Shown here: piece after piece, positions 1-8,098 of the stretch
How positions within the stretch are numbered: the stretch's first letter is position 1
Layout: every line of letters begins with the position of its first letter
Made by a program: the position numbers and the translations under genes
Assembly (NCBI GenBank): GCA_013619145.1
Contig: JABXKR010000291.1
Location: 1 to 44,324 of the forward strand
From: Psychromonas sp.
Lineage (GTDB): Bacteria; Pseudomonadota; Gammaproteobacteria; Enterobacterales; Psychromonadaceae
Length of the DNA: 44,324 nt
Direction of reading: 5' to 3'
The notes under the pieces: model-generated
Seen by the model: the letters and a program-made list of their open reading frames with translations, nothing else
What the model was told of the DNA's origin: nothing
Database searches by the model: none

Positions 1-130
1 GCCATAAAACTGCAACAAAGTTTGCGTAAGTTAATCGTGAATAACTTATCTCGCTACTGTTTTCAGGTGAAAAATAGCGTTTAAGAAATCACTTGCACTT
101 GCTTGCTGAATAAATGAATTTATTAAGTAA

Positions 131-313
131 GCACAACTCGCTGCCGAGGAACAAAGCAGGGTTTCAGAAGAGATCTGCCGTAATATTGTCTGCATTAATG
201 ATATTGCGAATTCAACCGTTTGCAGTTCCCATGAGATTGCCTTAGCTAACGAAAACTTTGAGCAAATGGCTGTACAACTACAAACGATGGAGAGCGATTT
301 TAAGGTTGCTTAA
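131..313 (+). pseudogene. Remnant of methyl-accepting chemotaxis protein C-terminus
   Basis: This frame reads AQLAAEEQSRVSEEICRNI and continues to a tail ending in FKVA before a TAA stop. That is the end of the methyl-accepting chemotaxis protein signalling domain, where intact proteins read roughly QIATAAEEQSxVSEEIxRNI. An in-frame TAA lies directly before the first codon listed. Further upstream the same frame still looks MCP-like (INEFIK) but is broken by more stops, and there is no start codon or ribosome site. Several positions that are normally Asn, Ala or Ser are Cys, which fits relaxed selection. I read this as the decayed 3' end of a receptor gene and not as a functional product. Whether more of it lies left of the window cannot be seen. 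Confidence 0.7.
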
Positions 314-418
314 CTCACAACCTTATAAAAATTATACTGTTCTATTAAATAACGTTCTGTTTTTGACTTGGATTATTCGCAATTTTCGATAGCAGTCACT
401 ACTTTTAAGATAGCTTTG

Positions 419-441
419 GGTTGAGTCATTGATACTCAGCC
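419..441. promoter_or_regulatory. Imperfect palindrome, possible operator
   Basis: The arms GGTTGAGT and ACTCAGCC match at seven of eight positions around a 7-base centre (CATTGAT). The element lies about 157 bases before the start of the EB_dh haem protein gene. It could be an operator, but no regulator family is identified, and a chance palindrome is possible. Confidence 0.25.
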
Positions 442-523
442 TAGATAAAAGTTCTTGAAATATTGACAATTTCACTGGTGAAAGGCAAAGACGACAGCCA
501 TGCCTTCACTCATGTTCATCCTG

Positions 524-567
524 AAATAGCTATGCAGATACCAGCTACAAGCGTGCTCTAGCTATTT
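524..567 (+). promoter_or_regulatory. Hairpin in the 5' leader of the EB_dh gene
   Basis: The arms AAATAGCTA (524-532) and TAGCTATTT (559-567) are perfect inverted repeats separated by 26 bases. They are followed by AAGTTTTTAC and then, 30 bases on, by the start codon. The stem is AT-rich with a large loop. It could be an attenuator-like leader structure or chance. Confidence 0.25.
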
Positions 568-597
568 AAGTTTTTACTGTACAAGGAAATAACAGCT

Positions 598-1647
598 ATG
601 AAACGATCAACTTCAATAATTGCCAGCACCGTTATCGCATTTTCAATAATTCCATTTGCAACAGTCCAAGCAAAAACGACCACTTTACAAAGCGTTAAAA
701 GCATGTCGGAAATCAGTATTGATGGTATCGCTGATGCGGCCTGGGATAAAGCGCCAGATGTTAAGGTCAAACTTAAGAAACTTCCCTACAAGCCAAATAA
801 TGGTTATGAAGGCATTAAGAAAACAACGGTACAGATGAAATCACTTTATGATGATCAATATGTTTACTTCTTAATGACTTACAAAGATCCTACTTACAGC
901 ATGAACCGCTTTCCATGGATGCAGCAAGAAGACGGCAGCTGGAAACAGCTGGCAAATAAAGATGATACCGGTCACGACAATACTTATTACGAAGATAAAT
1001 TCGCTATCCTTTGGGATATCAATAGCGACGGATTCGCAGAAAAAGGCTGTAATGCGGCCTGTCATCGTGCTGATGACGGCAAAGTAAATGGTATAAAAAC
1101 AAAATCTCCGGCACGTAAATATACCAAGCCAGGGCAAACTATCGATATGTGGCACTGGAAAGGTGTACGTACCAACCCGAATGGGCAAATTGATGATCAA
1201 TATATCGACAGCAATACGGATCCGGATAAGAATAAAGGCTGGGGACGAAAAGGTGATCATAAAACAGGTGGCGGTTACGTAAACAACGTAGAAAACAAAC
1301 AGCCTAAGTTCGTTGCTCCTATGCTTACAGAAGATAGTGTGGTTATCTTTGATGCAGAGAAACAGCCGTTCACTGCTGATTACAGTAAAACCAAACGCAT
1401 CCCCGGCATTGTCACTAAGCCGTTTAGCGGTTCTCGCGGTGATATTGCCACCGTCGGCGTCTGGAAAGATGGAGTCTGGACACTTGAAATTAAACGTAAA
1501 TTAGTGACGAAAGGTGAACATGCGGCAACTCAAGATGTACAGTTTGATGATATGAGTAAAGTATATCCATTCGGTGTCGCTGTATTTGACAATACGCAAA
1601 TTAATCACATATTCCACCGTGGTGTGCTGAATTTAGAATTCAAATAA
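598..1647 (+). CDS. Periplasmic c-type cytochrome with ethylbenzene-dehydrogenase-type haem domain
   Basis: This 349-residue protein has a Sec signal peptide with probable cleavage after TVQA (residue 25). The rest resembles the EB_dh/cytochrome c-552 haem-binding fold (PF09459 type): an N-terminal DGxADxAWDKAP segment, a YDDQYVYFLMTYKDP strand and a YEDKFAILWD segment. It ends with FGVAVFDNTQ and a histidine-containing stretch. In the gamma subunits of ethylbenzene or dimethylsulfide dehydrogenase this fold holds a b haem. Here a covalent attachment motif is present, but with three residues between the cysteines (CNAACH, residues 151-156), so it is CX3CH and not CXXCH. A weak AAGGA lies 10 bases before the ATG. 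The gene is closed by its own strong terminator, so it is probably monocistronic beside nrfBCD. I infer that it accepts or donates electrons in that respiratory island. The substrate is unknown. Confidence 0.75.
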   Translation: MKRSTSIIASTVIAFSIIPFATVQAKTTTLQSVKSMSEISIDGIADAAWDKAPDVKVKLKKLPYKPNNGYEGIKKTTVQMKSLYDDQYVYFLMTYKDPTYSMNRFPWMQQEDGSWKQLANKDDTGHDNTYYEDKFAILWDINSDGFAEKGCNAACHRADDGKVNGIKTKSPARKYTKPGQTIDMWHWKGVRTNPNGQIDDQYIDSNTDPDKNKGWGRKGDHKTGGGYVNNVENKQPKFVAPMLTEDSVVIFDAEKQPFTADYSKTKRIPGIVTKPFSGSRGDIATVGVWKDGVWTLEIKRKLVTKGEHAATQDVQFDDMSKVYPFGVAVFDNTQINHIFHRGVLNLEFK

Positions 1648-1677
1648 CATCTACCATTTTGTCAGTTAGTTGTAAGC

Positions 1678-1710
1678 AAAATACCAGTTGGAAGATCCAA
1701 CTGGTATTTT
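1678..1710 (+). terminator. Rho-independent terminator after the EB_dh cytochrome gene
   Basis: A perfect stem (AAAATACCAGTTGG with its complement) surrounds a 5-base AAGAT loop and ends in TTTT. It separates the EB_dh gene from nrfB, so nrfB needs its own promoter. Confidence 0.85.
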
Positions 1711-1769
1711 ATATATAAATGAAGATACATATTCACTAACAATCTCTTCCTGATTTTCATAAGCAAGGC

Positions 1770-1787
1770 GCTTTGAGGCATCAAAGC
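1770..1787. promoter_or_regulatory. Palindrome upstream of nrfB, possible operator
   Basis: GCTTTGA and TCAAAGC form a perfect inverted repeat with a 4-base centre, 41 bases before the nrfB start. The inner part contains an ATCAA half-site of FNR type. The half-site spacing is two bases instead of four, so it is not a canonical FNR box. The position suits a regulatory site, but the identity is unknown. Confidence 0.25.
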
Positions 1788-1828
1788 TAATCCGAGATAG
1801 ACTTAATACCTAGATAAAAAGAGAAATT

Positions 1829-2407
1829 ATGAGACAACTGCAGCGGACGCTAATTTTCACTTTTATCAGTTTATGTTTGCTAAGCCAGCCTGGTTTTGCG
1901 AACAGTAGTGCAAGCGGCGCAGCACCAACCAGAGTCGTTGTTGAGCCTAGTTTCTCACTGCAAACTGCAAATGATAAAGAGATGGAAAAGCTGCTCAAGG
2001 AAAACAAACGCTGTATCCGCTGCCATAAAGTAAAGCGCAAGCTAAAAAACATTGCAGCGATGAAAATGCAAGGCGCTCATGCCAGCGAGGAATTTTATAA
2101 TAACTGCACGGCATGCCATGGTGACAAAGGTAAACATCCAAAAAATGGCTCAACTATTATTAACTTTTCTGTGCAATCACCAACCCCATTAAAGCAGCAA
2201 AATGGTCAATGTATAGCATGTCATACTCCTGCTGAGCTCCGCCAAGCTGAATGGACACACGATGTACACTATAAAAAAATAAACTGTTCCTCTTGCCATC
2301 AATTACATGAGCCAGTTGATCCGGTCATTAATATTAACCGCACAGCACGGATCAAACTTTGTATTGATTGCCACAGTTCGGTAGACAAGCCGCAAGGAGA
2401 TCAATAA
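1829..2407 (+). CDS. nrfB: Pentahaem c-type cytochrome NrfB
   Basis: NrfB is the periplasmic electron carrier that passes electrons from the NrfCD quinol dehydrogenase to a terminal reductase, NrfA in nitrite-ammonifying bacteria. The 192 residues begin with a Sec signal peptide (cleavage near GFA|NS). There are exactly five CXXCH haem motifs: CIRCH, CTACH, CIACH, CSSCH and CIDCH, starting at about residues 62, 93, 128, 153 and 178. The spacing and flanking residues (WTHDVHYKK before haem 4, RIKLCIDCHS at haem 5) match the Escherichia coli NrfB pattern, and the length is almost the same (188). The stop overlaps the nrfC start by one base (TAATG), so the two are translationally coupled. nrfA, which normally precedes nrfB, is absent here. 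Confidence 0.88.
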   Translation: MRQLQRTLIFTFISLCLLSQPGFANSSASGAAPTRVVVEPSFSLQTANDKEMEKLLKENKRCIRCHKVKRKLKNIAAMKMQGAHASEEFYNNCTACHGDKGKHPKNGSTIINFSVQSPTPLKQQNGQCIACHTPAELRQAEWTHDVHYKKINCSSCHQLHEPVDPVININRTARIKLCIDCHSSVDKPQGDQ

Positions 2408-3084
2408 TGGAGCATTCAAGAAGAAAGTTTTTAGCCGGTCTTGCTGCCACAACGATGTTTGCAACCGTAGGTGTTGCTGGCACCACTGTTATACAGACCA
2501 TAACCGTTGACGGTAAACGCTATGCCATGATCCACGATGAAACGCTGTGCATTGGTTGTGAAGCATGCGTAGATGCTTGTCGGGAAACAAATAATGTCCC
2601 AGAAGGAGTAAGTCGTTTGGAAATTATTCGCAGTGAGCCCCGTGGCGAATTTCCAGATGCAGACTACAAGTTTTTTAGGAAATCTTGCCAGCATTGTGAA
2701 GATGCACCTTGCGTTAATGTTTGCCCGACTGGCGCATCTTTTATTGATACTGAAACGGGAATTGTTGATGTAGATCCGGATCGTTGCGTAGGCTGCATGT
2801 ACTGCATTGCAGCCTGTCCATACAAGGTTCGTTATATTGATCCGGTAACTAAATCAGCTGATAAGTGTGATTTTTGTCGTAAGACTAATCTCGCCAAAGG
2901 TCAGTTACCCGCATGTGTTCAGGTTTGCCCTACGCAGGCACTAATCTTTGGGGATCTCAATGATCCAAACAGCGATATCGTTCAAACTCTGCAGCAGAAA
3001 ACCGTTTATCGCTATAAAAAACATTTGGGCACCAAACCGAAAATGTTTCGGGTACCGGACTTAAAAGGGGAGATTGAGTTATGA
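2407..3084 (+). CDS. nrfC: NrfC, periplasmic four-cluster ferredoxin subunit
   Basis: NrfC is the iron-sulfur subunit that carries electrons from the membrane quinol oxidase NrfD to NrfB. I take the ATG at 2407 (225 residues; E. coli has 223) and not the longer ORF, because it gives the twin-arginine signal SRRKFLAG at the extreme N-terminus and overlaps the nrfB stop. Four Cys clusters of the DmsB/NrfC/PsrB ferredoxin type follow: CIGCEACVDAC, CQHCEDAPCVNVCP, CVGCMYCIAACP and CDFC with a later CVQVCP. These provide four [4Fe-4S] clusters. The protein should be folded in the cytoplasm and exported by Tat. Its stop overlaps the nrfD start (ATGA), which supports an operon. Confidence 0.9.
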   Translation: MEHSRRKFLAGLAATTMFATVGVAGTTVIQTITVDGKRYAMIHDETLCIGCEACVDACRETNNVPEGVSRLEIIRSEPRGEFPDADYKFFRKSCQHCEDAPCVNVCPTGASFIDTETGIVDVDPDRCVGCMYCIAACPYKVRYIDPVTKSADKCDFCRKTNLAKGQLPACVQVCPTQALIFGDLNDPNSDIVQTLQQKTVYRYKKHLGTKPKMFRVPDLKGEIEL

Positions 3085-4067
3085 TGGAAAGTCTGCATCA
3101 CGCCCTGCATTTTGATTCCCTTGTATGGCATTGGCCTATCGCGGTTTATCTGTTTGTACTAGGTATCTCTTCTGGAGCAATGTGTTTGGCTTTAGTCATT
3201 AAGTGGAAACTGTCAGCGCAGGAAAGCGCAGCAAAAAATCCACTGATTATTGCTGCGGCAATTCTTGTTCCGAGCATGGTCATTTTGGGTCTGCTTATCC
3301 TGATTGTCGATTTAACCAAACCGCTTGATTTTTGGAAGGTGATTTTTTATCAGTTTGCCAACCCTAAATCGGTGATGGGACGCGGAGTTACCCTGTTTTT
3401 ACTCTATCAAATCGCAACATTTGCCTGGATAGCCATAGTGTTTAGAGAAGAGTTAATGGCACTTATTAATCGTTTTATGCCTTGGCTGCTGAAAACACCG
3501 GGCGTTTTATGGTTATGGAATACAATAGACAAAATTGAAAAGCCACTTGAAATATCAATTGCAATACTCGCCGTTCTGCTTGGGGTATACACAGGTTTCC
3601 TGCTTTCAGCGTTAACGGCATATCCATTACTTAACCAGCCTGTATTACCCTTACTGTTCTTGGCCTCTGGTTTGTCTTCAGGTATCGCGGCAACCATCAT
3701 TTTAGCTGCAATCCTATTCTCTGCTAAAGCAGATACTTTTGGTATGGCCTTAAGTCATCGTTTAGAACAACCGATTGCCTGGGCCGAGTTAGCTTTACTG
3801 ATGATATTAATTATTGGTATGAACTTTGGGGGAGAAATGGACAAACTGGCTATAGAGGCGGCTTTCTGGGGCGGCTTTTGGGCAAATCTGTTTTGGATTG
3901 CTGTCGTGGGTATTGGTCTGTTTTTACCTCTGCTTATGAATCAACTTGCCAGTGTTAAACTCAAACACTGCAATACTTTCATACTGAGCAGTGCCATTTT
4001 GACCCTGATTGGCGTGTTCTCATTGCGAATGTTCATTCTATATGCAGGGCAGATGACACCAGCCTAG
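3081..4067 (+). CDS. nrfD: NrfD, quinol-oxidising membrane subunit
   Basis: This 328-residue integral membrane protein of the NrfD/PsrC family has about eight hydrophobic segments (for example from 20-42, 55-76, 95-115, 155-180, 190-215 and 230-250 to the C-terminus). The length is close to E. coli NrfD (318). The N-terminal WHWPIAVYLFVLGISSGA segment is typical of the family. NrfD takes electrons from menaquinol on the periplasmic side and gives them to NrfC. GGGGAG lies 8 bases before the first ATG, and that ATG overlaps the nrfC stop. A second ATG follows directly at 3084 and cannot be excluded as the start. No nrfE, F or G haem-lyase genes follow. Confidence 0.88.
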   Translation: MMESLHHALHFDSLVWHWPIAVYLFVLGISSGAMCLALVIKWKLSAQESAAKNPLIIAAAILVPSMVILGLLILIVDLTKPLDFWKVIFYQFANPKSVMGRGVTLFLLYQIATFAWIAIVFREELMALINRFMPWLLKTPGVLWLWNTIDKIEKPLEISIAILAVLLGVYTGFLLSALTAYPLLNQPVLPLLFLASGLSSGIAATIILAAILFSAKADTFGMALSHRLEQPIAWAELALLMILIIGMNFGGEMDKLAIEAAFWGGFWANLFWIAVVGIGLFLPLLMNQLASVKLKHCNTFILSSAILTLIGVFSLRMFILYAGQMTPA

Positions 4068-4102
4068 AGACTCAATGACTGATAATTCATGGAACTTATA
4101 TT

Positions 4103-4480
4103 ATGAAACTATTAAAAACCATATTACTTACTTTTATTCTCTGCCTGACAACTAGTAGCCGGGCAGAAGATTTACCTAATCCCAAAGCTGATAATCTGGC
4201 AAATTTTCATCTTAAAGATCAGGATTGTGCTGGGGGATGCCATAAAAAAGAGGGACCTTCAGAGGAACTTGAATTTGAAAATAAAAGTTGTGTTGAATGC
4301 CATGACGAATTCGGGATACTTGAGGGTAAGCAGCACAATGTGAAGCACCGAGATGAGGAAGATATGCCCTGTATCGAATGCCATATGCCGCATGAAGAAA
4401 CTAAACCCGAAGAGCTATGTGCAGACTGTCATGAGCCAGATCATGCAGCATTTGATGATTTATTCAAGCTTAAGAAATAA
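4103..4480 (+). CDS. Small periplasmic tetrahaem cytochrome c
   Basis: This 125-residue protein has a signal peptide (cleavage near SSRA|ED, residue 21) and four haem sites. The pattern LANFH, then haem 1, then a haem 2 near residue 63, then CIECH and CADCHEP resembles the Shewanella small tetrahaem cytochrome CctA and the N-terminal domain of flavocytochrome c3. Haems 2-4 have normal motifs (CVECH, CIECH, CADCH at residues 63, 90 and 106). Haem 1 is CAGGCH (42-47), a CX3CH motif. The mature protein is rich in acidic residues. It lies 35 bases after nrfD with the same orientation, so it may be the last gene of the nrfBCD operon. It could replace or extend the electron path beyond NrfB. The partner is not known. 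Confidence 0.82.
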   Translation: MKLLKTILLTFILCLTTSSRAEDLPNPKADNLANFHLKDQDCAGGCHKKEGPSEELEFENKSCVECHDEFGILEGKQHNVKHRDEEDMPCIECHMPHEETKPEELCADCHEPDHAAFDDLFKLKK

Positions 4481-4507
4481 GATGATACTAGCCGTAGAAT
4501 TGTATTT

Positions 4508-4528
4508 TGAGGAGCAATTAGCTCCTCA
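4508..4528. terminator. Hairpin between convergent tetrahaem gene and clpB
   Basis: TGAGGAGC and GCTCCTCA form a perfect 8-bp stem with an AATTA loop between two converging genes. No strong T-run follows on either strand, so it is only a probable weak bidirectional terminator. Confidence 0.45.
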
Positions 4529-4619
4529 TATCTAACGGACATTGACACCGTTTGTTGCCCTTTTCTTCCAACCCAATATTAGACTATTTAATTTTTAAAT
4601 AGTTAAATGAGTAACTCAT

Positions 4620-7193
4620 TCACTGCACAAAATGGATTTTCCCCTCTTTTACGTCAACCAGTATTTTTTTACCCGTTAGCAATCGTTCAGAGAGTATCTC
4701 TTGTGCAAGTGAGTTTTCTAATAACTGCTGGATAGCGCGTTTTAATGGCCTTGCTCCGTACACAGGGTCGTACCCCGCATCGACTAACAACTGGATTGAC
4801 TGCTCGTTAAAGGTCAGCTCATAATCTCGTGCTTTAAGACGCTGCTGCAGCGCATGCAGCTGAATAGTCGCAATCGATTTGATGTGTTTGCGCCCCAGAG
4901 GATGGAAGACCACTGTTTCATCAATTCGATTTAAAAATTCAGGTTTAAATTGTTGAGCTAATTGCTCAAATAATGCCGATTTAATTTCATCATAACTAAC
5001 TTTATCAAAAGACTCTTGAATCAAGTCGGAGCCGATATTAGAGGTCATAATAATCACTGCATTTTTAAAATTGACAGTACGCCCTTGCCCATCGGTTAAA
5101 CGCCCGTCATCTAAGACCTGCAGCAAAATATTGAACACATCGGGATGCGCTTTTTCAATTTCATCTAGCAAAATAACAGAATAGGGCTTACGGCGAACCG
5201 CCTCGGTCAGATAACCGCCCTCTTCATAGCCCACATAACCGGGAGGTGCACCGACTAAACGCGCGACTGAGTGCTTTTCCATAAACTCAGACATATCAAT
5301 ACGCACCATATTATCTTCACTATCAAACAAAAAGTTAGCTAAGGCTTTACATGATTCCGTTTTACCCACGCCAGTTGGCCCTAAAAATAGAAATGAACCG
5401 ATTGGACGGTCGGGATCACTTAATCCTGCGCGACTGCGGCGAATGGCATTGGCAATTGCATCAATCGCTTCGTTCTGCCCAATTACACGAGAGTGCAGGT
5501 GTTTTTCCATTTGAAGCAGTTTATCACGCTCGCCTTCAAGCATTTTTGCCACAGGGATCCCCGTCCAATGCGCGAGAATTTCCGCAATTTCATTTTCAGT
5601 GACACTATGTTTTAGTAATCTCATTTCTTGCATTTCCGCTTGCGTTGCAAGATCCAGCTGTTTTTCCAATTCGGGGATTTTCCCGTACTGCAGCTCAGAC
5701 ATACGCGTTAAATCAGCAGCACGGCTTGCAACCTCGAGATCTAGACGCGCCTGCTCCAATGCTTGTTTAATATTTTGTGTGCCTGACAATGCCGCTTTTT
5801 CCGTTTCCCACACTTCATCAAGCACTTGATAAGCTTTACTTTTATCCACCAAGGAGCTTTCGATATCCTGTAAACGTTTAATGCTCGCGTCATCATTCTC
5901 ATTTTGTAGCGATTTTTGCTCTAATTTCAGCTGGATAATTTTCCGCTCCAGTTTGTCCAACTCCTCCGGTTTAGAATCCATCTGTAAACGGATACTGGAT
6001 GCGGCTTCATCAATCAGATCGATAGCTTTATCAGGTAGTTGACGATCGGCAATATAGCGATGAGAAAGTGTCGCTGCGGCGACAATCGCAGGATCGGTTA
6101 TTTCGACTTTATGGTGCAGCTCATAACGCTCTTTTAAACCACGTAAAATTGCAATGGTATCTTCAACGCTGGGCTCATCGACCTGTACTTTTTGGAAACG
6201 GCGTTCAAGAGCGGCATCTTTTTCAATATATTGGCGGTATTCATCAAGTGTCGTCGCCCCAACACAATGCAGTTCACCACGCGCTAACGCCGGTTTTAAC
6301 ATATTGCTGGCATCCATCGCACCATCGGTTTTACCCGCCCCGACCATAGTATGCAATTCATCGATAAATAAAATCACCTGCCCCTCTTCCTTGGCCAGTT
6401 CAGATAATACTGATTTCAGACGCTCTTCAAATTCGCCTCGATATTTAGCCCCCGCAATCAGCGATCCCATATCCAGTGATAATACCCGTTTGTTTTTTAA
6501 GCCTTCAGGCACTTCGCCATTGATAATACGCTGCGCAAGTCCTTCAACAATCGCAGTTTTACCAACACCGGGCGCACCAATAATAACCGGATTATTTTTA
6601 GTGCGACGCTGCAGAACCTGCACCATACGACGCACTTCATCATCACGCCCGATAACCGGATCCAGCTTGCCCTGTTCAGCTCGTTCGGTTAAATCAATAG
6701 TGAATTTAGCTAATGCCTGCTCTTGTCCTTCGCCATTTTGATTATCGACTTTCTGGCCGTTGCGAATTTTTTCAATCGAGGCTTCAACTTTTTGTTTGCT
6801 TAAACCCAGCTGTTTTAATATCGCGCCCAACGGGCCTTTATCTTCACAGGCGGCAAGTAAAAAAAGCTCGGAAGAGATAAATTTATCTTTGGATTTTTGG
6901 GCGTATTTGTCACAGAGGTTAAAAAGAATACCTAACGAGGCAGAAAGCTGAATATCGCCACCGATACCTGTAACTTTTGGAATTTTGTCTAATTCTCCGG
7001 AGAGTTGCGAGCGCAGTAAATTAATATCAACTTCCAAATCAGCTAAAATAGGACGAATCGAGCCACTATCTTGGTTTAGCAGTGCAAGCATCAAGTGAGT
7101 TGCTTCAATATATTGATGATCACGCCCTAATGCTAACGACTGCGCATCGGAAATTGCTAATTGAAATTTACTGGTTAATTTGTCTAAACGCAT
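4620..7193 (-). CDS. clpB: ClpB, heat-shock protein disaggregase
   Basis: ClpB is the cytoplasmic AAA+ hexamer that works with DnaK to pull apart protein aggregates. All ClpB parts are present at normal length (857 residues): an N-domain starting [11 protein letters not shown], a first ATPase domain with Walker A GAPGVGKT, and a coiled-coil middle domain around residues 405-525 ([14 protein letters not shown] onward). The second ATPase domain has [15 protein letters not shown] and the pore loop GYVGYEEGG, and the C-terminal sensor region has [11 protein letters not shown]. The ORF track begins at a GTG. The ATG one codon later is preferred because it matches the family N-terminus and lies 9 bases after GGAG. 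The gene has its own heat-shock promoter and may also receive readthrough from pgeF. Confidence 0.97.
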   Translation of the reverse strand: MRLDKLTSKFQLAISDAQSLALGRDHQYIEATHLMLALLNQDSGSIRPILADLEVDINLLRSQLSGELDKIPKVTGIGGDIQLSASLGILFNLCDKYAQKSKDKFISSELFLLAACEDKGPLGAILKQLGLSKQKVEASIEKIRNGQKVDNQNGEGQEQALAKFTIDLTERAEQGKLDPVIGRDDEVRRMVQVLQRRTKNNPVIIGAPGVGKTAIVEGLAQRIINGEVPEGLKNKRVLSLDMGSLIAGAKYRGEFEERLKSVLSELAKEEGQVILFIDELHTMVGAGKTDGAMDASNMLKPALARGELHCVGATTLDEYRQYIEKDAALERRFQKVQVDEPSVEDTIAILRGLKERYELHHKVEITDPAIVAAATLSHRYIADRQLPDKAIDLIDEAASSIRLQMDSKPEELDKLERKIIQLKLEQKSLQNENDDASIKRLQDIESSLVDKSKAYQVLDEVWETEKAALSGTQNIKQALEQARLDLEVASRAADLTRMSELQYGKIPELEKQLDLATQAEMQEMRLLKHSVTENEIAEILAHWTGIPVAKMLEGERDKLLQMEKHLHSRVIGQNEAIDAIANAIRRSRAGLSDPDRPIGSFLFLGPTGVGKTESCKALANFLFDSEDNMVRIDMSEFMEKHSVARLVGAPPGYVGYEEGGYLTEAVRRKPYSVILLDEIEKAHPDVFNILLQVLDDGRLTDGQGRTVNFKNAVIIMTSNIGSDLIQESFDKVSYDEIKSALFEQLAQQFKPEFLNRIDETVVFHPLGRKHIKSIATIQLHALQQRLKARDYELTFNEQSIQLLVDAGYDPVYGARPLKRAIQQLLENSLAQEILSERLLTGKKILVDVKEGKIHFVQ

Positions 7194-7225
7194 CACTTTA
7201 ATCTCCGCAAGTACCTTATAACCTA

Positions 7226-7254
7226 AGATGGAGGTTTATTTAAAAAATTTCAAG
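7226..7254 (-). promoter_or_regulatory. Heat-shock (RpoH/sigma-32) promoter of clpB
   Basis: On the minus strand CTTGAAA (7254-7248) is followed by 14 bases and CTCCATCT (7233-7226). The known sigma-32 consensus is CTTGAAA, 13-14 bases, CCCCATNT, so the site differs at one -10 position only. Transcription would start about 25 bases before the clpB ATG. Confidence 0.8.
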
Positions 7255-7337
7255 GATAGGATATTGAAAATGAAGCAGGGAAGTGTTTTTGTTTGAATTT
7301 ATTATTATTTATTAAAGCATCATTGTTAATAAGAGGT

Positions 7338-8093
7338 TTATGAGGCCCAAATAACAGTCGCCATACGCCCTGTTTTTCCATCACGACGATAAGAGTAAAA
7401 TAGCTCCGGTTCACTAAAAGTGCAGTGCCCGCTTGCGGTTATTTCAGCAATATTAAGCGGCGCTAAACGTAAACGAGCAAGCTTATGCAGATCAGCGAGC
7501 CAACGATCTTGGTAGGGTGTAAAAGCACAGATGGCTTGTTCATTTTCAGCAATAAACTCAGCACGCACTTCATCACCCACTGCAAATGCATCTTTCCCTA
7601 TACAGGGCCCCAACCACACGAGTAACTGTTCAGGATCTGTTTTTAACTCACGAGAGATTGAATAAATCGACTTTTCAATAATACCATCACATAAACCTCG
7701 CCAGCCTGCATGAACAGCACAAACAAAACTGCCTTGTTTATCGGTCACTAAAACAGGTAAGCAGTCGGCAGTCATTACGATACAAGGTTGATTTTTAAGG
7801 GTGGTCCAAACAGCATCAGCTTCAATGCCGATTTTGCTATTGTTTTCAGTATTGCTTTCAAGTTTCAGTAATATTGTGCTGTGAGTTTGATTTAACCAAC
7901 ATAATGAAGCGGGTAAAGAGTAAGCCTCACTAAGCAAGGCCCGGTTATTTAATACAACAAGCGGATCATCTTCAACATGTAAACCTAGGTTTAACCCTTG
8001 GTAAGCACCGCGGCTCAAACCACCTAATCGTGTTGTTGAAAAGGCGTGAATATGTGCTGGTGCTGACCAATCGGGCTTTATTAAGTTGAGCAT
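7338..8093 (-). CDS. pgeF: PgeF/YfiH, peptidoglycan editing factor (multicopper oxidase-like fold)
   Basis: This 251-residue protein of the YfiH/DUF152 family was earlier annotated as polyphenol oxidase or laccase. In E. coli it removes wrongly incorporated L-Ser from peptidoglycan precursors. The family residues are visible: LNQTHS with the first metal-site His, MTADCLPVL, VCAVHAGWRGL with a His, and WLGPCIG. The gene starts 5 bases after the rluD stop, so the two form one transcript. The order rluD-pgeF-clpB is the same in E. coli. The assignment is by family motifs and synteny. Confidence 0.9.
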   Translation of the reverse strand: MLNLIKPDWSAPAHIHAFSTTRLGGLSRGAYQGLNLGLHVEDDPLVVLNNRALLSEAYSLPASLCWLNQTHSTILLKLESNTENNSKIGIEADAVWTTLKNQPCIVMTADCLPVLVTDKQGSFVCAVHAGWRGLCDGIIEKSIYSISRELKTDPEQLLVWLGPCIGKDAFAVGDEVRAEFIAENEQAICAFTPYQDRWLADLHKLARLRLAPLNIAEITASGHCTFSEPELFYSYRRDGKTGRMATVIWAS

Positions 8094-8098
8094 TTATC

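Larger units (their letters stand above)
314..597. other. Intergenic region upstream of the c-haem gene
   Basis: There is no open reading frame of note in these 284 bases. They contain an imperfect palindrome at 419-441 and a possible hairpin at 524-567, both listed separately. I could not find a clear FNR (TTGAT-N4-ATCAA) or NarP site by eye, although the gene that follows is probably anaerobically induced. Confidence 0.6.

Noticed and set aside
1-84. Open frame at the left edge (27 codons, ending VKNSV)
   Set aside because: No start, no recognisable family, and too short to tell from chance.
4353-4535. 60-aa ORF overlapping the tetrahaem gene
   Set aside because: It lies mostly inside a confident CDS in another frame, with no family features.
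4583-4603. ACTATTTAA/TTAAATAGT hairpin downstream of clpB
   Set aside because: Only A-T pairs apart from one; too weak to call a terminator with confidence.
6154-6741. 195-aa plus-strand ORF inside clpB
   Set aside because: Shadow of the clpB reading frame; low-complexity Ser/Arg/Pro-rich translation without motifs.
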